DNA from: JAGWRI01 sp963728785
GTDB taxonomy: Bacteria; Gemmatimonadota; Gemmatimonadetes; Gemmatimonadales; Gemmatimonadaceae
Direction: 5' to 3'
Assembly: GCA_963728785.1 (NCBI GenBank)
Contig: CAVSKV010000002.1
Coordinates: 1,612,001 to 1,676,000 of the forward strand
DNA length: 64,000 nucleotides
The first letter of the stretch is position 1. Every line of letters starts with the position of its first letter. Under the pieces are notes generated by a model, which ran no database searches, was not told where the DNA came from, and saw nothing but the letters and a program-made list of their open reading frames with translations. Positions 16,479 to 24,289 of the stretch are shown here, in pieces. Both the position numbers and the translations under genes were made by a program.

Positions 16479-18869
16479 ATGGCGAGCGTTCCGGCGATTT
16501 TCGAAACGATGGAGTACGGGCCCGCTCCCGAGAGCAGCGCCGAAGCCCTGAAGTGGCTGGCCGGGCATGGGGGCGCGTTCGGGCATTTCATCGACGGCAA
16601 GTGGACAAAGCCGGCCAGGACGTTCGATGTGATCGATCCAGGCACGGCCCAGGTGCTGGCGCACGTTTCACAGGGAACGGCGCACGACGTGGACTCGGCA
16701 GTCACGGCGGCGCGCAAAGCGTTGACCGGCTGGAAGGGATTGAGCGGCCACGCACGGGCGCGGTTTCTGTATGCGCTGGCTCGCGAAGTGCAGAAGCATG
16801 CCCGACTGTTCGCGGTGCTCGAGACGATGAACAATGGCAAGTCGATCCGTGAGACGCGCGACATCGACATCCCGTTGGTGGCACGGCACTTCTACCATCA
16901 TGCTGGCTGGGCGCAACTACTGGCGACGGAGTTCACGGGCTACGAGGCCGTGGGCGTGGTGGGGCAGATCATTCCGTGGAACTTTCCGCTGCTCATGCTG
17001 GCGTGGAAGGTGGCGCCGGCGATCGCGGCGGGGAACACGGTGGTGCTGAAGCCGGCCGAATTCACGCCGCTGTCGGCGCTGCTGTTCGCGGAGGTGGCAG
17101 CGCAGGCGGGAATTCCGGCGGGCGTGATCAACGTGGTGACCGGCGACGGTGATACCGGCCGTGTGATCGTCGAGCATCCGGAAGTGGACAAGATCGCGTT
17201 CACTGGGTCCACCGAGGTCGGGCGAATCATCCGGCGCGCGACGGCAGGGAGCGGCAAGAAGCTGAGCCTGGAACTGGGCGGCAAGAGCCCGTTCATCGTG
17301 TACGAAGACGCCGATCTGGACAGCGTCGTGGAAGGGGTGGTGGACGCGATCTGGTTCAACCAGGGTCAGGTGTGCTGCGCCGGGTCGCGGCTGCTCGTAC
17401 AGGAAGGCGTTGCCGACCGGTTGACGGCGAAGCTGCGCGCGCGCATGGAGACGCTCCGCCTGGGCTCGCCGCTCGACAAGGCGGTGGACATGGGGGCGAT
17501 CGTGGCGCCGGTGCAGTTGCGCCGGATCCGCGACCTGGTCGATCAGGGGGTGGCCGAGGGGTGCAAGATGTGGCAGCCGTCGTGGGCCGTGCCGGCGGAG
17601 GGGTATTTCTATCCGCCCACGCTGTTCACCGACGTGGAGCCGGCGTCGACGATCGCGCAGGTGGAGATCTTCGGGCCGGTGCTGGTCGAGATGACGTTTC
17701 GCACGCCGGCGGAGAGCGTGGCGTTGGCCAACAACACGCCGTACGGGCTGGCGGCCAGCGTGTGGACGGAGAACATCAACCTCGCGTTGGACATCGCGCC
17801 GAAGATCAAAGCTGGCGTGGTGTGGATCAATTCGAGCAACCTGTTCGATGCATCGGCGGGGTTCGGAGGTTATCGGGAGAGCGGATTCGGCCGCGAGGGC
17901 GGTCGCGAAGGAATGTGGGAATACCTGAAGGCCAGCTGGGAGCATATGGCGCCAGAACGACTATCGGCGGAAGCGAGAACCACGGGCCACGCAAAAAGAG
18001 CGGGTACACATCGGGATCTGCCTCCGATCGATCGAACGCCGAAACTCTTTATCGGCGGCAGGCAAGTGCGCCCGGACGGCGGCTACACGCGACCAATCGT
18101 CGGCCAGAAAGGGGACGTGGTCGGGGAGGTGGGTGAGGGGAATCGAAAGGATATCCGCAATGCCGTCGAAGCCGCGCACAAGGCATGGGCGGGGTGGGTC
18201 AGAACCACCGGGCACCTGCGCGCGCAGATCCTGTATTACGTCGCCGAGAACCTGTCGGCGCGCGCCGAGGAGTTCGCGGCGCGCATCGATCTGATGACGG
18301 GAGGGGGAACGCGTGCGGCAGGGAGAGAAGTGGAGGCCTCGATTTCGCGCCTCTTCACCTATGCGGCATGGGCCGACAAGTATGATGGCGCGGTGCACAA
18401 CGTGCCGATACGTGGAGTTGCGCTGGCGATGCACGAACCGATCGGCGTGATCGGCATGGCCTGTGCGGAGTCCCACCCGCTGCTCGGCTTCGTGTCGCTC
18501 ATGGGGCCCGCGGTGGCGACGGGCAACACGGTGATCGTGCTTCCCTCTGAAGCCTACCCGCTGTCGGCAACCGACCTCTATAGTGTGCTTGAAACGTCGG
18601 ACGTACCGGCGGGTGTGGTGAACATCGTGACCGGCAGCACGCTCGCGCTGGCCAAGATTCTGGCCGAGCATGACGATGTGGAATCGATGTGGTATTTTGG
18701 TTCGCCAGAGGGCGTACAAATGGTGGAGCACGCCTCGGCATCGAACATGAAGCGCACGTGGTGTTCGCGGCACGGGCGCGACTGGATGGATGCGCAGCAG
18801 GGGGAGGGGCGGGAGTTCCTGCGGGCGGCAACGCAGGTGAAGAACATCTGGGTGCCGTATGGGGAGTAG
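16479..18869 (+). CDS. Two-domain (ALDH16-like) aldehyde dehydrogenase
   Basis: A 796-residue fusion of two aldehyde dehydrogenase domains. The first (about 25-500) is complete: PWNFPLLMLAWKVAPAIAAG, FTGSTEVGR, catalytic Glu E265 in LELGGKSP and nucleophile C299 in NQGQVCCAGSR. The second (about 520-796) begins KLFIGGRQVRPDG. It keeps the Rossmann part (IGVIGMACAESHPLLG, LPSEAYPLSA) but lacks LELGGK and the GQxC motif, so it is probably structural. This layout is that of bacterial ALDH16. By position it would oxidise the acetaldehyde released by DeoC, 100 nt upstream. An octamer repeat array begins at its stop codon. Confidence 0.88.
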   Translation: MASVPAIFETMEYGPAPESSAEALKWLAGHGGAFGHFIDGKWTKPARTFDVIDPGTAQVLAHVSQGTAHDVDSAVTAARKALTGWKGLSGHARARFLYALAREVQKHARLFAVLETMNNGKSIRETRDIDIPLVARHFYHHAGWAQLLATEFTGYEAVGVVGQIIPWNFPLLMLAWKVAPAIAAGNTVVLKPAEFTPLSALLFAEVAAQAGIPAGVINVVTGDGDTGRVIVEHPEVDKIAFTGSTEVGRIIRRATAGSGKKLSLELGGKSPFIVYEDADLDSVVEGVVDAIWFNQGQVCCAGSRLLVQEGVADRLTAKLRARMETLRLGSPLDKAVDMGAIVAPVQLRRIRDLVDQGVAEGCKMWQPSWAVPAEGYFYPPTLFTDVEPASTIAQVEIFGPVLVEMTFRTPAESVALANNTPYGLAASVWTENINLALDIAPKIKAGVVWINSSNLFDASAGFGGYRESGFGREGGREGMWEYLKASWEHMAPERLSAEARTTGHAKRAGTHRDLPPIDRTPKLFIGGRQVRPDGGYTRPIVGQKGDVVGEVGEGNRKDIRNAVEAAHKAWAGWVRTTGHLRAQILYYVAENLSARAEEFAARIDLMTGGGTRAAGREVEASISRLFTYAAWADKYDGAVHNVPIRGVALAMHEPIGVIGMACAESHPLLGFVSLMGPAVATGNTVIVLPSEAYPLSATDLYSVLETSDVPAGVVNIVTGSTLALAKILAEHDDVESMWYFGSPEGVQMVEHASASNMKRTWCSRHGRDWMDAQQGEGREFLRAATQVKNIWVPYGE

Positions 18870-18946
18870 GACGGTCGGACGGTAAGACGGTAGGACGGTA
18901 GGACGGTAGGACGGTAGGACGGTAGGACGGTAGGACAGTCAGACGG
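18870..18946 (+). repeat. Octamer tandem repeat (GACGGTAG)n directly after the aldehyde dehydrogenase stop
   Basis: About 9.6 in-phase copies of an octamer: GACGGTCG, GACGGTAA, six exact GACGGTAG units, GACAGTCA, and a partial GACGG. The array begins on the first base after the stop codon and fills most of the gap to the convergent DUF72 gene. The six identical units point to recent slippage expansion. There are no spacers, so it is not a CRISPR array. Confidence 0.9.
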
Positions 18947-18972
18947 ATGACCTTGCAACGCAGCTTGTCGTT

Positions 18973-19989
18973 CTACCCGTCGGCCGTCAGGTCGCGCAGC
19001 AACCCCGCCAGTTCGACGGCGTTCGTAGCACCGTAATTGGCATAGCAATTATTGAATATGAGGTGGATCTCTTCGGTACGCTCGGCGAGGGCGGCGATTC
19101 TCGGGATCCACTCGGCAAGTTGGGCGGCGTCGTACAGATAGCGAAAGCGTTCGCTGACCCGGGCGACCGGACCTTCCCAGTATTCGGCGCGCCGGCCGTG
19201 GAAACGCACGATGGCCAGAGCACGGTTTGTGACCGCAGCCATGGGGGGAACGCTGCTGGCGAGCCCTTGTGGTTCATCCACACATACGTAGGCGAAGCCA
19301 TTCCGCTCGAGCAGGGTAAAGGTGCGATCGCGCGCGTCATCTGCCAGCCAATCGCGGTGGCGGAATTCCACGGCGGCGGCGCGACTGCCAAGGCGACCGC
19401 GAGCGTCTTCGATGAGCGCAGCGCTCGCGCGCGAGGGGCGCACCCACCGCGGATACTGCAGAAGAATTGCGCCCAACTTGCCCGCCATGCGCAGCGGCTC
19501 GAGCGCGTCGAGAAACATCGTCCAGGCGTGGTCGAGCAACTCCGGTGACAGGTCCTTGGCGTAGATCCTTGGCTTCTCCCGGAGGAGCTTGGGGAGCGCG
19601 TCGCGAATGGCCCTGGGCAGGCGCGACGTCTCAGTGGGCTGGCCGGTCATCAGGGCATGGGCCTTGACGTCGAACAGAAACTGTTCCGGCGTACGCTCGG
19701 TCCAAATTTCACCCATGCGGCTGGCTGGAATGGCGTAATAGGTCGAATCGACCTCGACGATCGGAAATCGCGCAGCGTAGTAGCGCAGGCGCGCCTCGGG
19801 GCTGGCAACGCCGTCAGGATAGAAGACGCCAGGCGCAACCATGCTGGGATCGGTCCAGCTCGCCGTGCCGATTCGAATGCGCGCACCAGACGCAGCGCGG
19901 AGTACCGGAATCTCGGCCGAGCCGGTCGCTTCACTTCGGCGCAACGCTTCGGCGCCACCGGGATCGTGCCGTTCTGGGGTGCCGCTCAC
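18973..19989 (-). CDS. DUF72-family protein
   Basis: A 338-residue soluble protein with the DUF72 TIM-barrel-like fold. Conserved blocks are IGTASWTDPSM, YYAARFPIVEVDSTYYAIPA, FLFDVKAHALMTGQP, AAVEFRHRDWL, and the C-terminal HLIFNNCYANYGATNAVELA. The biochemical role of the family is not established. The start is GTG 19989, which overlaps the stop of the upstream antiporter gene by 4 nt (GTGA), so the two are translationally coupled. About 30 N-terminal residues before the first conserved strand look disordered. Confidence 0.88.
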   Translation of the reverse strand: MSGTPERHDPGGAEALRRSEATGSAEIPVLRAASGARIRIGTASWTDPSMVAPGVFYPDGVASPEARLRYYAARFPIVEVDSTYYAIPASRMGEIWTERTPEQFLFDVKAHALMTGQPTETSRLPRAIRDALPKLLREKPRIYAKDLSPELLDHAWTMFLDALEPLRMAGKLGAILLQYPRWVRPSRASAALIEDARGRLGSRAAAVEFRHRDWLADDARDRTFTLLERNGFAYVCVDEPQGLASSVPPMAAVTNRALAIVRFHGRRAEYWEGPVARVSERFRYLYDAAQLAEWIPRIAALAERTEEIHLIFNNCYANYGATNAVELAGLLRDLTADG

Positions 19990-21203
19990 GGCATCGGGGC
20001 TTCGAGCTCAGCCGTCGGCTCAGCCACCGGCTCCGTGAACTCGGGCGCCTGGCCGTGGAGCACAAAGGCGGGGAGCAGCGTATTGACGGCGGTGTAAATG
20101 ACCAAAGCGCCGACGAGCCATTCGGGCGCGGCATACGTGGTCTGCAGAATGTTGCTCAATACCAGTGTGAACACCAGCGTCGGTACGAGCGCGATGCCGA
20201 TGCGGCGGCTCTGTTGCAACGGCTCGCGCAGCGCAAGCCGCCGGTGAGCAGCCACGGCGAAGACACGGACGGGAATCATAATGACGAGAAAACCGGTCGC
20301 GACGGCGACCGCCAGCCATCGTAGTTGCTCGAGTTCCACATGCGTGCCGGCGGCGAAGAAGTAGAAAGGGATGAATACCGAACCGAAAGCCTCCAACGCA
20401 TCCACCATCTTCTCTGACGACATCGCAGGCAATTGCACGCGGAACCGCTGTGCCGCGACGCCGACAAGGAACGCCCCCACGAGATAGTAGACGCCGAGGG
20501 CCTGTGTGGCGTACGCGCACACGACCGCCACCATGAGGAGGAAGGCGAACTCCGAGCGCGGTGCAAACGGCGCAATGCGGGTCGCGAACACGCGGAACGC
20601 GAAGGGGATGAAGGCGACGATCAGCACCATGGCGATCGTGGCGACCGCGAATCGCTCCCAGGACGTCGATTGCAGGATGAAGAACAGTGCTGCGAGAGCC
20701 GCAAGTTCCGACCCGATGGCCTTGGTCTTGACGGCGAACTGCTCCGTCCGACTGAGGCCCGAGGATCTAAGTGACGACAGGATGAATCCAGTGGACGGGG
20801 TAACGAGGGCGAGCGACGTGAGGCCCGCGGCGCGCCAGGAGAGGTGCAGGACCTGGATTGCAACCGCGGCGACGAGGATCACGAGCGCGGACCAGGCAAC
20901 GACGTGCTGCACGAGGATCTTGGCGTCGCGCTGCAACTCACGGGCATCGATCTCGAGACCCGCGAAGAGGAACAAAGCCGTGATGCCAAACGTCGAAAGC
21001 AGCTCGACCGTCTGATTTCCCCGGTCGAGTCCGAGTGCCGCGGCACCGAAGCCAAGGAGGAGGCAGGTCACGGCATCGGGAAGGCGGTACCGCTGCAAGG
21101 CCTTGGGCACGACGAACAGTGCGAACAGCAACGCGATGTACGTCAGGTCCGCGGGGAGGGGAAACGTGCCGTGGACTGCCTGGAGGTCGGGGGAAAGCAA
21201 CAT
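19986..21203 (-). CDS. Cation:proton antiporter (CPA2/Kef-type membrane domain)
   Basis: A 405-residue integral membrane protein with about 12 hydrophobic segments. It begins ADLTYIALLFALFVVPKALQ and contains ITALFLFAGLEIDARELQRD, typical of the CPA2 Na+/H+ or K+/H+ antiporter family. The ion-binding helix region has ALVTPSTGFILSSL. There is no RCK/TrkA-N domain at the C-terminus, so regulation by NAD(H), as in KefC, is not expected. It likely exchanges Na+ or K+ for protons across the inner membrane. The DUF72 gene overlaps its stop by 4 nt. Confidence 0.88.
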   Translation of the reverse strand: MLLSPDLQAVHGTFPLPADLTYIALLFALFVVPKALQRYRLPDAVTCLLLGFGAAALGLDRGNQTVELLSTFGITALFLFAGLEIDARELQRDAKILVQHVVAWSALVILVAAVAIQVLHLSWRAAGLTSLALVTPSTGFILSSLRSSGLSRTEQFAVKTKAIGSELAALAALFFILQSTSWERFAVATIAMVLIVAFIPFAFRVFATRIAPFAPRSEFAFLLMVAVVCAYATQALGVYYLVGAFLVGVAAQRFRVQLPAMSSEKMVDALEAFGSVFIPFYFFAAGTHVELEQLRWLAVAVATGFLVIMIPVRVFAVAAHRRLALREPLQQSRRIGIALVPTLVFTLVLSNILQTTYAAPEWLVGALVIYTAVNTLLPAFVLHGQAPEFTEPVAEPTAELEAPMP

Positions 21204-21290
21204 TGCCCATCATAACCCTGACGCCGTAGGAACGACCAGGGGATGCCGAGCCATTTTTGATCGCCAGCCCCGGCGCGGAATGGGGGGCTG

Positions 21291-22382
21291 CTACTTCCGA
21301 GCCAAACGGCACTCCGACTCGAGCAGCTGCGCCTTGACGTCGGGACCCCACCGATAGCCGCCCAATTCGCCGGCGCTGGTTACGACGCGGTGGCAGGGGA
21401 CGACGACCGCCACGGGGTTACGGGCACACGCGTTGGCCACGGCTCGCACCGCCTTTGGTTTGCCGATACTGCGCGCTACTGCCGCGTACGATCGGGTCTC
21501 GCCGATGGGGATGCGCTGGAGGGCCTTCCAGACCTTCCATTGGAACGCCGTGCCTTGCACGTCGAGTGGAACCGCGCTGGCAGGAGCATGCCCGCGAGTC
21601 TGGCGGACGATCGCCGCGACCCAGGAATCAGTATGATCGGTGGTACGTTCGATCTCGGCGCTCGAGAAATCTTCGCGCAGCGTGCGCTCGAGCATCTCGT
21701 CGCTATCACCGAGTTCTAGGGCACACACCCCTTCGTCAGTGAACGCGACGAGCATTCGTCCCATAGGCACGCCGACGGTCGTAAAGCGGATCTGCTTGCC
21801 GACGGCCTTGCGGCGATACACAGCGGGGGTCATGCCAGCACGCACTTCACGGCGACCATACACCCGGCTACTGGATCCATATCCTGCTTGATAAGTGGCG
21901 CGACTCACGGTGTCTCCGGCGCGGAGCCGCTCAGTGAAGCGGCGTTTGCGCAGCGCATCGTGATACTCCCGCGGCGAAATGCCAACGGACTGTTTGAAGG
22001 TGCGCTGCAGATGATAGGGGCTGAGGTCAACATCAGCCGCGAGATCGGCGAGCGTGACGCGGCGGTCGGCATGCGATTGGAGATACGCCGTGGCCCGAGC
22101 GACGGCCGTCTCGCCGCGTGACGAGTAATCGGACCCCGGGCAACACCGCTTGCAGGCGCGGAAGCCGGCATCAACCGCAGCTTCGGCGTGAGTGAAAATG
22201 CGCACGCGGTCACGGCGCGGACGTCGCGACGCGCAAGACGGATGACAGAACACGCCTGTGGAAGAGACACCATAGACGAAGCGAGTATCGTAACGCGCGT
22301 CGCGTTCGACGATGGCGCGCCACGCGGCGTCGGTGGTCGGGATACACCGGCCGGCGGGAATTGATGTCCGTGATCGGGTCAC
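21291..22382 (-). CDS. ada: Bifunctional Ada: methylation-responsive regulator and O6-methylguanine-DNA methyltransferase
   Basis: A 363-residue protein from GTG 22382. The N-terminal Ada zinc domain has four ligand Cys (C46 and C50 in GVFCHPSC, C77 and C80 in FRACKRC), one of which accepts methyl from phosphotriesters. The AraC-type HTH follows (VTLADLAADVDLSPYHLQRT, ISPREYHDALRKRRF). The C-terminal methyltransferase has the acceptor C330 in VVVPCHRVV, with GTAFQWKVWKALQRIPIGET before it. It repairs alkylated DNA and, once methylated, activates its own gene. The start is inferred: the frame is open further upstream but GTG 22382 leaves the usual short lead before the zinc domain. Confidence 0.92.
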   Translation of the reverse strand: MTRSRTSIPAGRCIPTTDAAWRAIVERDARYDTRFVYGVSSTGVFCHPSCASRRPRRDRVRIFTHAEAAVDAGFRACKRCCPGSDYSSRGETAVARATAYLQSHADRRVTLADLAADVDLSPYHLQRTFKQSVGISPREYHDALRKRRFTERLRAGDTVSRATYQAGYGSSSRVYGRREVRAGMTPAVYRRKAVGKQIRFTTVGVPMGRMLVAFTDEGVCALELGDSDEMLERTLREDFSSAEIERTTDHTDSWVAAIVRQTRGHAPASAVPLDVQGTAFQWKVWKALQRIPIGETRSYAAVARSIGKPKAVRAVANACARNPVAVVVPCHRVVTSAGELGGYRWGPDVKAQLLESECRLARK

Positions 22383-22819
22383 GTGCAGGAACCTAGGGGG
22401 CTGGCTCGCCCGCGCTATCCGAAGATTGCGGCGCAATTGTAGCGGAGAGGAGCGCGATTCCGAGGAATTCCGTCGGTTTCGGACTTTGGGCCTCATGTCT
22501 CCGGCGCGGACGCCGGGCGGTCTCCATTGGGACTGTGTGTGCTGGCTCATCAGGATCTCCCGATCTCCCGGTGCACCGTGTTATAGTTAGTGCGCCTGCC
22601 CGTGCTACCTCCGGTTTCTCCGGCGGTACTCAGCGCCTGATGGCGGTCGCGGGCCGCCGGCCCCGGCCGGCTGTGCCTGGAACCGACCCGGGCCCGGGGC
22701 CCTGATGACGGGTGCAGGCGGTCGGAGTCTTCCAGCCTCACGGATAGCGGATGAGGCGCGCGGCGTGACCGCGTGAGGGAGCCGGCATGCCCGGCAGCAC
22801 CGGATCGATGGAGCGTTCG
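22383..22819 (+). promoter_or_regulatory. Long divergent intergenic region: -10 element and structured leader of the pnt operon
   Basis: This 437-nt stretch between ada (minus) and pntAA (plus) holds no convincing gene. A TATAGT -10-like hexamer lies at 22582-22587 on the plus strand, with no good -35. From about 22593 a leader of roughly 190-230 nt would be made. It can form a long stem: CTGGAACCGACC (22677-22688) pairs with GGTCGG (22720-22725) and TTCCAG (22730-22735) across a 4-nt bulge (AGTC). A second hairpin is CCTCA (22736-22740) with TGAGG (22751-22755). A third is CGCGG/CCGCG (about 22759-22773). The third ends next to a GAGGGA ribosome-binding-type sequence (22775-22780). No known riboswitch consensus was recognised. 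Confidence 0.55.
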
Positions 22820-23947
22820 ATGGCACTGAAAGTCGCAGTACTGAAGGAGACACGGGCCGGTGAACGGCGTGTGGCGATGGTCCCGGCCGTCGTCGACAAG
22901 CTGGTGAAGCTCGGCGCCGAAGTCCGGATACAGACGGGAGCCGGTGAGGCGGTGAGTCTGCCGGATAACGCCTATCGGAACGTCACGATCATGGCTGATC
23001 CGCAGAGCCTGGTCGGCGACGCCGACATCGTGCTGGCCGTCCAACCGCCGCCGCTCGAGATTGTGCGGGCGATGAGGGAAGGCGCCGTTCTCATATCGTT
23101 CGTGTACGCCAATCGAGAGCCGCAGCTCGCAAAGCTGCTCCGCGACCGTCGGATCACCAGCTTCGCGATGGAGTTGGTGCCGCGGATCACTCGCGCGCAG
23201 GCGATGGACGCACTTTCGAGCCAAGCCGCGCTGACCGGTTATTATGCCGTGCTGCTGGCCGGCACCGAACTTCCCCGCATTCTGCCCCGGATGACGATGG
23301 CGACCGGGGCACTGCGGCCGGCGACAGTGCTTGTGATCGGGCTGGGTGTGGCGGGACTGCAGTCGATTGCCACCGCACGTCGTCTGGGCGCCGTGGTCGA
23401 GGGGTACGACGTGCGTCCCGAGACGCGCGAGGAAGCGGCGTCGCTGGGCGCGAAATTCGTGGATACCGGAGTGGACGCGCGCGGCGAAGGTGGCTACGCC
23501 CGTGAGCTGACGGCGGACGAGCGGGACAAGGTGGCAGCGGCGCTGACCAGACACATTCAGCAGGCCGACGTGGTGATTACGACCGCCGCTGTACCGGGCC
23601 GGCCCGCGCCGAAGCTCATCAGCCGGGCCCAAGTCGACGGCATGAAGAACGGAGCGGTGATTGTGGATCTGGCGGCCGAGGGCGGAGGCAACTGCGATTA
23701 TACGCAGCCCGGCGAAACCATCCGGGTCGGGCAGGTCACGATTGCCGCTCCGCTCAACGTGCCGTCGCGGCTCGGGGAGCATGCGAGCGAACTGTACGCC
23801 AAGAACGTGCTGAACCTCCTGGAGCTGCTGGTCAAAGATCAGGCACTCGCGCTGGATTGGGAGGATGAAGTCATCGCGAAGACGGTATTGACGCACGCCG
23901 GGAAGATCACGAACGAGGCGGCCCGAACGGCCGTAGAATCGGCCTAG
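22820..23947 (+). CDS. pntAA: NAD(P) transhydrogenase subunit alpha, soluble part (PntAA)
   Basis: A 375-residue NAD(H)-binding domain I of the proton-translocating transhydrogenase, which uses the proton gradient to make NADPH from NADH. It begins KVAVLKETRAGERRVAMVPA. The Rossmann motif is VLVIGLGVAGLQSIATARRLGA. The alanine-dehydrogenase-like blocks VITTAAVPGRPAPKLI and VIVDLAAEGGGNCDYTQPGE are intact. Two starts are possible. ATG 22820 has GGAG six nt upstream and begins at MALKVAV; ATG 22787 has GAGGGA six nt upstream and adds 11 residues. I prefer 22820 by homology. It is followed by pntAB (17 nt) and pntB, the three-gene split form of the enzyme. Confidence 0.94.
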   Translation: MALKVAVLKETRAGERRVAMVPAVVDKLVKLGAEVRIQTGAGEAVSLPDNAYRNVTIMADPQSLVGDADIVLAVQPPPLEIVRAMREGAVLISFVYANREPQLAKLLRDRRITSFAMELVPRITRAQAMDALSSQAALTGYYAVLLAGTELPRILPRMTMATGALRPATVLVIGLGVAGLQSIATARRLGAVVEGYDVRPETREEAASLGAKFVDTGVDARGEGGYARELTADERDKVAAALTRHIQQADVVITTAAVPGRPAPKLISRAQVDGMKNGAVIVDLAAEGGGNCDYTQPGETIRVGQVTIAAPLNVPSRLGEHASELYAKNVLNLLELLVKDQALALDWEDEVIAKTVLTHAGKITNEAARTAVESA

Positions 23948-23964
23948 CGCACGGGGAGAGGTTC

Positions 23965-24279
23965 ATGAACGTGGAAACAGGACTCGTCGGGTTCGTCGCG
24001 CTTTACATCTTCATGCTTGCGGCGTTCACCGGTTATGAGGTTATCGGGCGCGTGCCGGCGATTCTGCATACGCCGCTGATGTCGGGCTCCAACTTCGTCC
24101 ACGGCATCGTCGTGGTGGGGGCGATGTATGCCCTGCTCAATGCCAGTACCACACCGGAACAGGTGGTCGGAACCATCGGAGTGTTCCTCGGCGCGGCCAA
24201 CGTGGCCGGCGGCTACGTGGTGACCGAGCGCATGCTGGAGATGTTCAAGTCCAGCCGCCCCGTGAAAGCCAAGGATTGA
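23965..24279 (+). CDS. pntAB: NAD(P) transhydrogenase subunit alpha, membrane part (PntAB)
   Basis: A 104-residue membrane protein with three hydrophobic segments (TGLVGFVALYIFMLAAFTGY, FVHGIVVVGAMYALLNA, IGVFLGAANVAGGYVVTERM). It is the C-terminal membrane domain of the PntA chain, encoded separately as in Rhodospirillum-type enzymes. Together with PntB it forms the proton channel. ATG 23965 has GGGGAGAGG just upstream. The gene sits between pntAA and pntB with gaps of 17 and 10 nt. Confidence 0.93.
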   Translation: MNVETGLVGFVALYIFMLAAFTGYEVIGRVPAILHTPLMSGSNFVHGIVVVGAMYALLNASTTPEQVVGTIGVFLGAANVAGGYVVTERMLEMFKSSRPVKAKD

Positions 24280-24289
24280 GGACACGACG

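Noticed and set aside
18870..18946. Possible CRISPR-like or coding repeat
   Set aside because: The units are contiguous 8-mers without spacers and the phase is not a multiple of three, so it is a simple tandem repeat.
22590..22819. Known cobalamin, TPP, SAM or c-di-GMP riboswitch
   Set aside because: None of the conserved core sequences of these classes was found in the leader; it is kept only as an unassigned structure.
22550..23896. 448-codon minus-strand open frame opposite pntAA
   Set aside because: It is antisense to the conserved transhydrogenase subunit and has no domain signature.
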